From the NCBI RefSeq assembly GCF_964340395.1, contig NC_135559.1:18080550-18144549 (forward strand): a DNA stretch of 64,000 nt, in the 5' to 3' direction. Positions 45,201-64,000 of the stretch are shown piece by piece. Under the pieces are notes generated by a model that saw only the letters and a program-made list of their open reading frames with translations, had not been told where the DNA came from and did no database searches. The first letter of the stretch is position 1. Each line of letters starts with the position of its first letter. A program made the translations under genes and the position numbers. The DNA is from Glandiceps talaboti. Its lineage: Eukaryota; Hemichordata; Enteropneusta; Spengelidae.

Positions 45201-45353
45201 TAGAGAAATTATGTAGTTTTACCGTTTTCTGTATGTGTGTTTGAACCATCATGCAGACAGACTGCTACATACAAGTGAAATCTGTTGCTCACTCCTCAAG
45301 CAAGTTAAGAGTCAATGGATAATCAGAATTTTTTTTCTTCTATTTTGCAGTAA
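37174..45353 (+). CDS. TPT1: TPT1, translationally controlled tumor protein / TCTP (5 exons, 173 aa)
   Basis: Coding exons: 37174-37201, 39433-39503, 42030-42220, 44193-44421, 45351-45353. Total 522 nt, 173 residues plus TAA; human TCTP has 172. TCTP is an abundant cytosolic, calcium- and tubulin-binding growth and survival factor with an MSS4-like fold. The start MLVYKDVISGDEMFSDAY is diagnostic. Signature 1 is IGGNKSAEG (46-54), and signature 2 includes YQFYTGE with GMVALLDW near the C-terminus. The protein ends EEKC, and the final Cys is conserved in the family. The stop codon is alone in its exon. Introns 2 and 4 each host an H/ACA snoRNA. All phases agree. Confidence 0.96.
38278..38947. 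mobile_element. foldback element with tandem aactcgccccatt units and GTAT ends
   Basis: At 38298-38343, three 16-bp units (aactcgYcccattttt) follow a short GTAT run. At 38797-38887 about six units of the complement (ggggcgagttgaaatt) precede a (GTAT)n run. The two arrays are inverted about 450 bp apart. The form resembles Helentron/pearl-type non-autonomous elements with microsatellite cores, but ends and target site are not clear. It lies in TPT1 intron 1. Confidence 0.5.
38897..38946. repeat. (GTAT)n microsatellite
   Basis: About 12 GTAT units at the right end of the foldback element. Confidence 0.93.
39164..39293. repeat. (CA)n/(CATA)n microsatellite
   Basis: About 36 CA units, then about 13 CATA units; TPT1 intron 1, about 140 bp before exon 2. 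Confidence 0.95.
39433..39503 (+). CDS. TPT1: TPT1 exon 2
   Basis: Acceptor ttttttccag. Encodes GDEMFSDAYDIKEVDGCLYK and VAGN. Donor GTAAGT at 39504, phase 0. Confidence 0.95.
39726..39956. mobile_element. foldback MITE, 231 bp (TPT1 intron 2)
   Basis: Inverted arms of about 70 bp starting CAAGTTGATTTTGTGCC, including ggctattgcat and gggagtcagcagaaat, mirrored at the right end. About 90 bp of unique loop. No clear target duplication. Confidence 0.8.
40503..40635 (+). ncRNA. H/ACA box snoRNA, copy 1 (TPT1 intron 2)
   Basis: Hairpin 1: lower stem AGCATCC (40503-40509) with GGGTGCT (40554-40560), pocket strands a-tract and tgccata, upper stem GCCAGTGAA (40519-40527) with TTCACTGGC (40538-40546). 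H box ATAGAA at 40561-40566, exactly 14 nt after the upper stem. Hairpin 2: lower stem ATGTAGT (40570-40576) with GCTACAT (40623-40629), upper stem CTGTATG (40588-40594) with CATGCAG (40609-40615). ACA at 40630-40632, again 14 nt after the upper stem, with a 3-nt tail. This meets every H/ACA rule. The class guides rRNA or snRNA pseudouridylation with dyskerin in nucleoli or Cajal bodies. Vertebrate TPT1 hosts SNORA31; orthology is inferred, not shown. Confidence 0.85.
40776..41075 (+). mobile_element. foldback repeat, copy 1 (TPT1 intron 2)
   Basis: It shares about 290 bp with 56575-56850 on the opposite strand, from gccaggttcaacaaaaaata to cccttaggtca. It ends in a hairpin (tgaccctaaggg / ccccttaggtca). 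No coding capacity. Confidence 0.8.
41636..41985. mobile_element. palindromic repeat with arms of about 130-150 bp (TPT1 intron 2)
   Basis: The left arm (gacatcagacaatgg, acagaacctgttacaaacag, ggcacagcatgttggaag, atggcctctt) is mirrored at 41845-41985. A third, single arm is at 42790-42985 in intron 3, minus orientation. Confidence 0.78.
42030..42220 (+). CDS. TPT1: TPT1 exon 3
   Basis: Acceptor tttcacag. Holds TCTP signature 1, the acidic loop (GGDEDETVED) and the start of the helical hairpin. Donor GTGAGT at 42221, phase 2. Confidence 0.95.
42790..42985 (-). mobile_element. single arm of the palindromic repeat (TPT1 intron 3)
   Basis: On the minus strand it reads gcagacattggcatgttgac, cctgtcacaaacagg, acttggcacagcatgtta and ttatggcctct, matching the arms at 41.6-42.0 kb. 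Confidence 0.75.
42994..43147. mobile_element. short foldback element (TPT1 intron 3)
   Basis: The left arm tctagacctcaggcttt (43001-43017) is mirrored by aaagcctgaggggtctaga-like sequence near 43122-43140. The spacer is about 100 bp and includes a small hairpin (gcgacctttggtcgc). Confidence 0.6.
43412..43930. repeat. 54-bp minisatellite, interrupted by an insertion (TPT1 intron 3)
   Basis: Six copies of a unit starting atttaaatatgtcttattat and ending tacaggaatgct. The last unit is split by a 167-bp insertion at 43742-43908 and resumes at 43909. Confidence 0.92.
43742..43908. mobile_element. small TIR element inside the 54-bp minisatellite, 5-bp duplication
   Basis: Begins CAGTGTTTT and ends AAAACACTG. 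The flanks duplicate GGTCT (43737-43741 and 43909-43913), shown unambiguously by the intact neighbouring repeat units. Internally gggaaccccggta occurs three times. A related fragment lies at about 24311-24337 in RBMX2 intron 1. Family uncertain; 5-bp duplications occur in Transib among others. Confidence 0.8.
44193..44421 (+). CDS. TPT1: TPT1 exon 4
   Basis: Acceptor tttacctcag after a T run. Opens VKEYLMKNNPDRVDGF and ends EEKC exactly at a GTAAGT donor, with no stop codon in the exon. Reading on into the intron would add unrelated residues. Confidence 0.95.
45145..45276 (+). ncRNA. H/ACA box snoRNA, copy 2 (TPT1 intron 4)
   Basis: Same fold as copy 1. Lower stem GGCATTC (45145-45151) with GGGTGCT (45195-45201); upper stem GCCAGTAAA (45160-45168) with TTTACTGGT (45179-45187). 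H box AGAGAA at 45202-45207 is 14 nt after the stem. Hairpin 2 is identical in sequence to copy 1, with ACA at 45271-45273. Relative to copy 1 one upper-stem G-C is replaced by A-T on both strands, and other changes keep wobble pairs. Homology stops at the snoRNA ends. It ends 74 bp before the exon 5 acceptor, a usual distance for intronic H/ACA RNAs. Confidence 0.85.
45351..45353 (+). CDS. TPT1: TPT1 exon 5 coding part: stop codon only
   Basis: A strong acceptor (tttcttctattttgcag) is followed at once by TAA, closing the frame after the terminal Cys. The rest of the exon is 3'UTR. Confidence 0.85.
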   Translation, partial: 

Positions 45354-46060
45354 AAAGTACGGAAGCGAAAATCACTACATCAGTGGCCAGGAAGATCATA
45401 TATACATGTATATGTCCATATAATTATTATTCTCCAACTACATACAGCAACGACGACAGCGGCAACAAATGCAACATTTTATTATGTTGATTCTAGGCTA
45501 TACACTGGCTCTTTTGTAAAAAAAAAAAATGAGAAAAGAAAGAAAAGAAATCTCGCGTTATGCCCAGCGTGGTCATAACCATACCCAACTTGCTTTCGGC
45601 CCCAGCAGTCATTTGGTATCAGGGATAAGCCTTCATGAAGAGCTGTCAAATTGAAATTATGTCTATGTCCAATCATCAATACAGTACTACCTGTGACTTC
45701 CTGAATTTATCTGGAAAGATATCCCTTGGGTAGTGTCTGTCTATATGTTTGTGATTTCTCGAAAAAGAAAATATGTGCAAAAATAAGTGAAGGCACTCTT
45801 CAAAAATATAAATATCTGCTCGAACATTCAAATATAAATGATTGATATGATAATCTTTGATGTAACTGCTGTATTGGTGAAGTCCCAAACATGGTGGTAC
45901 CTACAATGATTGCTTGAGCATTATATCACTTTTACCCAAATTCTAAGTTATTACAGTAACAATTCTGAGTTTTCCAGAAATACAAAACTTCCAGAATTCA
46001 ATATTCACAACTATGTATAATACATCGTAACATACAGAATAAAAATTGTTTTTAAAGTAT
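45354..46060 (+). other. TPT1: TPT1 3'UTR (extent inferred)
   Basis: Non-coding sequence after the stop. The first AATAAA on this strand that I see is at 46038-46043. Abundant TCTP transcripts usually have much shorter 3'UTRs, so a variant signal further upstream is possible. Confidence 0.35.
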
Positions 46061-47336
46061 GATGGTTGATATTGCAGATTTTTTACCTTCCATGAGGAAA
46101 GTTATATATTGGGGATAAAAAGTCTGCGTGTGTGTGTCACCATTTCTCAGAAAAGGACGGCTATACATTGAGTGCAAGCTTCAAATTCCATATAATTTGG
46201 TATGTACATTGCATGTAAATACCATGGTGCTGGTGTCTTGTTTACAGATGTAACACTTAGTTTTAACGTCATTTACATAAGGATTCCATAAAGTTTGATA
46301 ATGTAGCCTTTAGTTGTAATGAATCTTTTGCATACATAATTAATTATTTTCAGTAATTAGGCTATATCTTCAAAATGCATACTTCAAATTCAAATAATTT
46401 GGTACATCAAACATAACTCGATGCATATGCTCTGTTGCATTCCAACAATCGTGTGTGTGTGTGTGTGTGTGAGCGAAAATCTTAGTCTTTGCCCCTACGG
46501 AAGGCATTCAGTTTATATCTGGTGTTATCTTCAGTACCCTGTGAGCCAATAGACCTGTTTGTCAATTCCAAGATGCATCATGTATCTCCAATAACAATGC
46601 CATGTATTGTGCGCTGTATACACAGGGGGTTTTCACATGCTATTTGGATGGCATGGTTGTCACCTGGGTTTAGCAGTAAAAACCCTTCTGTCATTGATGT
46701 TTAGTCTTTGTTTTATAAAATCATTTACAATTAAAGGTGTCGACATTCATGATGAAAATGTTTTTGCAAATGTAATAAGACGAATATCAAACCTAAATGT
46801 AACGATGCAAGTGACCTCTTGTGCAATACATCTCAGAACCGGAAAATTGTCTATTGAAGAGGCCATGCACAGCCATTTCTTGTGAACCAAAATTTTGCTA
46901 TCGATCCATAACCCTACTATGTTGTATTATGGTTCTAAAGCAACATTTTTAGCACTTTGACCCACAACAAAAAAGTTTGTGATTAGCTGACACAGTGCTG
47001 CTGGTCAGTACCAATGCGATGTCGTCCAGCACATACACATCATCCTTGATTCTCTCCTGTTTTGATGCACCCATATATCTGATGTACGCATGTCAAATCC
47101 ATCCAAAGTCTGTACAAACATATACTAGACGTGCATTCTTTAGTTTGGAACATTTTGTATGTTAGCAAATTGCAACTATATTTGTGTTAAAAGTATTTGC
47201 ACAATAGCTGTGAACTATCCCACTCAAGCACTGCCTCAGATCATAGATGTAATCTGCTGACGTCATTGGTTTGACTAACCTTTGACCTTCAAAACTGGGT
47301 ATAATTTGTTTATGATCTTGTGGAAAGGTAAGATAA

Positions 47337-47368
<32 letters not shown>

Positions 47369-48660
47369 TATAACATGGATAGACAGCTGCAGGCAAGTGG
47401 ATAAAATACCAAATAAATCATGACATTTGCATACTCATAGCAAAAAGACCATGTCCATAGTAACGGCCAGCTTGCAAAGATGACAGCAGGAATTGAAAGA
47501 TACTGTCTTTAAATGGAGAAAATCCAAAAATGAATGAACATATGCCCAACAACAAGTCCATGACCAGCTAAATGATGGTATGTGGCAAAGATAACAAGAA
47601 GGATGCATGTGGATAGGCAAATGAATAAACCTACACAAAATGAATACATACATGACTAGCAATATAGCAATCGTGAAATATTATATATTGCAAAGATAAC
47701 AACAAGCAAGTAGATATACTTTTTGAAGAAAAAAATGACAAACTACAGTTGTGCTACAACATCCTTGGCGCTATTTTATGCAACAGTGTTACAAAGATGC
47801 ATTGTTTAGCATATGTCAGTAGTACGCTTGGGATTGGGCGGAGTTTAACTTGTCATGATTTTGATAAGGGAGACCCTATTTTTTTCCTGTTTCTCATTAC
47901 CCGACCGACCCAATGTTTCAGTTACCAAATTATTTATTTTTTGCCTGCCTCTAATATTTTGCAGAACAGCTCCCTCTCTGGCAAGAATAAGCAAGTGCAT
48001 GGACTGTCGACGTCTACCTACAGCGGATGAGTGTAGAAACATACGACGTCCATACATGTAGCATACAGGCTGTATACTAGTAAATGCAATAACAAACGGT
48101 TCCGCTCTGTCTCGGTCTTCTGCTAGAGCCCCGTTGTTGTTTTTTACAAACCCCATAAAAATGAAACGGAAAATGTTTAGTATTAAACACAAAATAAAAT
48201 ACAGAAAAGAATAAAAAAGTATTGCAAATAAATACAAAGCTACAATTATTGCAGCTATATATAAACATGTGCATATAGTTACCGATGTGGGTTTGTTTTT
48301 TTTAATTTACTGATGCATAGCGTTAGTGTTTTTTTGTTTGTTTGGTTTTTGTTTGTTTGTTTTTTGTTTTTTGTTGTTGTTGTTTTGGGGGGTTGGTTTC
48401 TTTCTTCTTTTTTTTTTTTTTTTTTTTTTTTTTGGGGGGGGGGGGTAACACGGTTCCTGCGTGGACCCATATCATTTATACAAATCATGAAAAATAATAG
48501 GTCCGAATATAGATATTTTGGAACTCCACGCTCGACCTACTTTGATATAATTTTTACATATATTCTACAGTCTTCATTTTTATAAGGGTGGGTGCCACAC
48601 GAGCCCTCATTTTCGGAAGACAAAACAGTGGATTGGTATCAATAATCTACCGTAAATTCG

Positions 48661-48697
<37 letters not shown>

Positions 48698-48929
48698 CAA
48701 TTTATTGAATTATGAATACTGACCTTGCCTATGTTATTCATGTTGTTATTCGAGAAGAACTTTAAAAGATGATCAATTTATGATAAGCTTCCTTGTGTCT
48801 CATTCACATTCATCTCAGACCACTAAAATTGATGCCCCCTACAAGTTCTTGATTTTTTTCCATGCCCCCCCCCCCATAGACTTACACACATACACAAACA
48901 CATTATACATACACAATGTACATACATAC

Positions 48930-48962
<33 letters not shown>

Positions 48963-49640
48963 TGTATGTATGTCTGTATGTATGTATGTATGTACGTATG
49001 TATGTATGTGTGTATGTATGTATGTATGTATGTATGTGTGTGTATGTATGTGTGTATGCATGTGTGTGTCTGTCTTTCTTCTGTCTCTTCTGTCTGTCTC
49101 TGTATACAATTACAAAACACACACACATACACGTACACAAATACACACACACACACACACACACAGCTTCATCGCCATGCATATAGCCGTTGAACCTCTG
49201 AACCTTTGTTCAGTTGTGCTTTAAAAAAAATAAAAATACTCATAAATAACTTATAAAGTGTGTAAACATTTACAGGGTAAATCATTATACTGGAAAAAAG
49301 GAGATAACCATTTCATGCACAATAACAAGAGCAACATATTTCCATTGGGCAATGCGGGAATACTTTAAATACTTCACAACTGTTCTACTTTTTAGATACG
49401 TATTGAATACAACTTTAGTTCCAATGCTGGTTTGTGTTGCTCAGCTTCTCAACAATGCAAGTATAAATGTGCACAATTTTATTGTTGGAAGGAATAGTCA
49501 AAAACTGAAATAATTTAACTATCAACATTTTTGCTTGTTATACTTTGAGTTTAACTTCTATTTCCAGTATTAGGTGATTTCGCAAACACTAACCAAACTG
49601 TAGATCACTTCCAACCCCGTGTCAACATAAACAATTACAT
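45680..49640. other. intergenic stretch between TPT1 and UBXN7
   Basis: No supported gene. It contains GT tracts (46449-46472, 47338-47368), a T/G-rich run (48330-48440), a (GTT)n tract (48660-48694), (ATGT)n (48934-49075) and (CA)n (49144-49164). At 48829-48876 there is a C-rich segment like the left subterminal part of the AGGGAGTGTAC transposon. Confidence 0.5.
48934..49075. repeat. (ATGT)n microsatellite
   Basis: ATGT units with single-base variants; the same motif as the 14.3-kb array. Confidence 0.95.
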
Positions 49641-49647
49641 GACACAG

Positions 49648-50340
49648 TTGCTATATATCTCGTTTTGCAGAGAAATATATTGTCAGCATAAGTGTTGTCA
49701 AAAACTACATTGAACAGCTGAAAAATCTTGAGAGAGTAAAATCGGATCCAGACATCGGGAAGATCAACAGAAAAAAAAGAGAAAACGAAATGTAATGACT
49801 ATGACTGGTTGAAATTGTTCTTGAGTGAAACTCTTGAAAAACTGAAAGTGAAAGAGTTAGATAAATATCTTGATGAGCATAAATTACCAAAACAGAGAAA
49901 ATTAAAAAGAGAAAAGTTAGACATAATATCCACTCACATGGTAGGAACACCAGAATTTAGATCTAGAAAAATGACTGCAAATGAGTGAAACATGAGTGAA
50001 ACAGGTAGTGACTCTGAGACTGATGAAAGTGACACTTCTGTAATACATGTTCTAGGTAATTATGATACTGATAGCTCAGAAAATTCATGTACTGATAATA
50101 AGACTGATAGTGATTGTGATGAAACAAGTCTTGCACATCTTCGCGCGGAAAAGTTACTTTGAGAAGTGGCAGAATTGCAGGTCGATTTATGTTGTATTAA
50201 ACAATCATGTGGTTTTTTTCCATGACCCCCCCCCCTAGAAAATTGTGAATTTTTGGTTTAGCCCCCCCCCCCTAATTTTTCCTGAGAAAAATTGGTTCCC
50301 CCTGAAAATCCCCCCCAGAAGTAAAATCTGGACACTCCCT
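49648..50340 (+). mobile_element. second copy of the AGGGAGTGTAC transposon (right part)
   Basis: From cgttttgcagagaaatatat onward it tracks 32310-33176, including the DYDWLKL region, the acidic segment and the RSGR end, then C runs and the right terminus cactccct at 50333-50340. Stops and indels break the frame in different places from copy 1. The left part is missing or displaced. Confidence 0.75.
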
Positions 50341-50604
50341 TACAATCATTTTTGTTTTTACAAAACTTTTAGTATCATGTCGTTTCGAGAACTGCATTTA
50401 ATCATATTTCATATCATTTTTGAGTGCTCCTCCTAGAAAAGGTAAAAGGGTTAATAACAAAAAAAATAGTTTTGTTTATTTTTTGTTTGTTTTCATTTTG
50501 TCTGAGAACTTACAAAGTACATGCTGGCTCGATTGCTGTCTCTGGGATTATGGGTATGTGGAATGCGCACATGATGTGCGCATATTGTTGATCGAGTGTC
50601 CAAC

Positions 50605-62801
<12,197 letters not shown>

Positions 62802-62989
62802 CATAGTTGTGAGATGATAAAATGCCGATGCTATGTGCAACTCAGCATGGTTGCTGTATGTCTCTCTTTGTCCCAGATACCAAAACATTAAGATACGTTT
62901 TGTGAAGATTTATTGTACAATTTGGTGAGGGTGTCAGATTTATCATGTCAAAATAACCTGTGTGCCCTTTGTGAGATAGCCCAGAGACT

Positions 62990-63370
62990 TACCTTGGATG
63001 GTAATATTGATGCAGAGAGTTTCTGGGCTGGAGAGTTTCTTGAGATAGTAACACCAAGACAAGTCTCTGGGCTAGAGAGTTTCTTAGAGTGTAACACCAA
63101 GACAGGTCTCTGGGCTAGAGAGTTTCTTGAGATAGTAACACAAAGACAAGTCTAGTCTCTGGGCTAGAGAGTTTCTTGAGATGGTAACACCAAGACAAGT
63201 CACTGGGTGTAGAACTTCTTGAGATAGTAACACTAAGACAAGTCTCTGGGCTAGAGAGCTTCTTGAGATAGTAACACCAAGACAAGTCTCTGGGCTAGTA
63301 AGCTTCTTGAGATAGTAACACTAAGACAAGTCTAGTCTCTGGGTTAGAGAGCTTCTTGAGATAGTGAGAT
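62990..63370. repeat. tandem repeat of about 44-49 bp in the UBXN7 3'UTR
   Basis: About eight copies of gggctagagagtttcttgag, then atagtaacaccaagacaagtctct. It lies between the stop codon and the first AATAAA, so it is probably transcribed. Confidence 0.88.
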
Positions 63371-63427
63371 GTGAGAGTTTCAGCAAAAACTTACTCCAGC
63401 TAGCATAAATATGTAACTTTTTTATAG

Positions 63428-63433
63428 AATAAA
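63428..63433 (+). terminator. UBXN7: candidate UBXN7 polyadenylation signal
   Basis: First AATAAA I see after the stop codon. It would give a 3'UTR of about 650 nt. Confidence 0.45.
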
Positions 63434-63499
63434 TGATTTTTTGAAAAGGTGACATATCTGCACTGAAACCCTCGTCTTTTGGTATAAATTGGGTTCATA

Positions 63500-63790
63500 T
63501 GCTCCTGGAAAGTCCTCGATTTTCAAAGGAGTCCTGGAAAGTTATGGTAAAATATCAACTTTATATGAACAACTAAAGCTATCAACTGAAAGATCGACTT
63601 TAATTAACCGAATGATCGACATTATTGACATAAAGTGTTGATAAGCTAGATGCGAAATATGTATGAAAGAGCAAGTGTGTTGTGTTTCACTGGTCATCAT
63701 GCCTGGAAAATGACCAGAAAAAGTTGATATGAAAACTCCTGGATAACTGATGGAAAATCCTGGAATTTTATTTCACTTTAAATGTGTGAT
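63500..63790. mobile_element. decayed hAT-like element fragment
   Basis: gctcctggaaagtcct at the left, and tgaccagaaaaagttgatat, actgatggaaaatcctgg and ttcactttaaatgtg at the right, follow the subterminal sequences of 57721-58983. The terminal CAGGG is lost. The last 200 bp of the window hold nothing else. Confidence 0.65.
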
Positions 63791-64000
63791 CTCTGATTAT
63801 GTGTTTTCACCCTTTAACAAGTATGAAATCAAATAAAATTCAGTGAATAAATGAACTGTAGAAGTCAAAAACAAAAAGCAGTTAGCCTTACTAACATATG
63901 CTATAATTATAACAGCTTTCAAAGCCACATCAAACCAAATAGATAGCAAGGAACAAGTAGAAATGTTTATTAATTCGCCAACATTCCAAAATTTGTTATT

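Overview
This is animal nuclear DNA from an AT-rich, intron-rich, repeat-rich genome. Three conserved eukaryotic genes are split by introns with GT...AG boundaries. They are surrounded by microsatellites, minisatellites, foldback MITEs, non-LTR retrotransposon debris and a tRNA-derived SINE. The proteins are closest in style to deuterostome or lophotrochozoan orthologues. A marine bilaterian invertebrate fits, but I cannot name the phylum.

Layout. 0.46-0.61 kb: terminal exon of a single-pass membrane protein whose other exons lie left of the window. 0.6-15 kb: mostly simple repeats, with a short Cys-rich open frame ending in a CAAX box (6.56-6.87 kb, minus), a decayed LINE reverse transcriptase (7.4-9.1 kb, minus) and a Mutator-like MITE (9.60-9.96 kb). 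15.4-18.4 kb: an 18-bp satellite organised into 719-bp higher-order units. 19.0-19.8 kb: an intact gag-like ORF with two CCHC knuckles. 23.0-28.7 kb: RBMX2 (RES-complex splicing factor), 5 exons. 31.4-33.2 kb: a DNA transposon with GGGAGTGTAC termini, and a second copy at 49.6-50.3 kb. 37.2-45.4 kb: TPT1 (TCTP), 5 exons. 50.6-62.8 kb: UBXN7 (p97 adaptor), 11 exons. All three complete genes are on the plus strand.

The strongest non-protein finding is a pair of H/ACA box snoRNAs inside TPT1 introns 2 and 4. Both have two hairpins, an H box, an ACA box and exact 14-nt pocket-to-box spacing, and they differ by a compensatory base-pair change. Vertebrate TPT1 also hosts an H/ACA snoRNA (SNORA31), so the host relationship may be old.

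A second theme is small tandem duplication at splice boundaries. In RBMX2 the exon 2 donor region is triplicated, the exon 3 donor is duplicated, and intron 4 carries about 12 tandem branch-point/acceptor-like units. In UBXN7 intron 4 the tRNA-like head of a SINE has been amplified into about a dozen 60-bp repeats. RBMX2, TPT1 and UBXN7 have housekeeping roles in splicing, growth control and ubiquitin extraction; they look like neighbours rather than a functional cluster.
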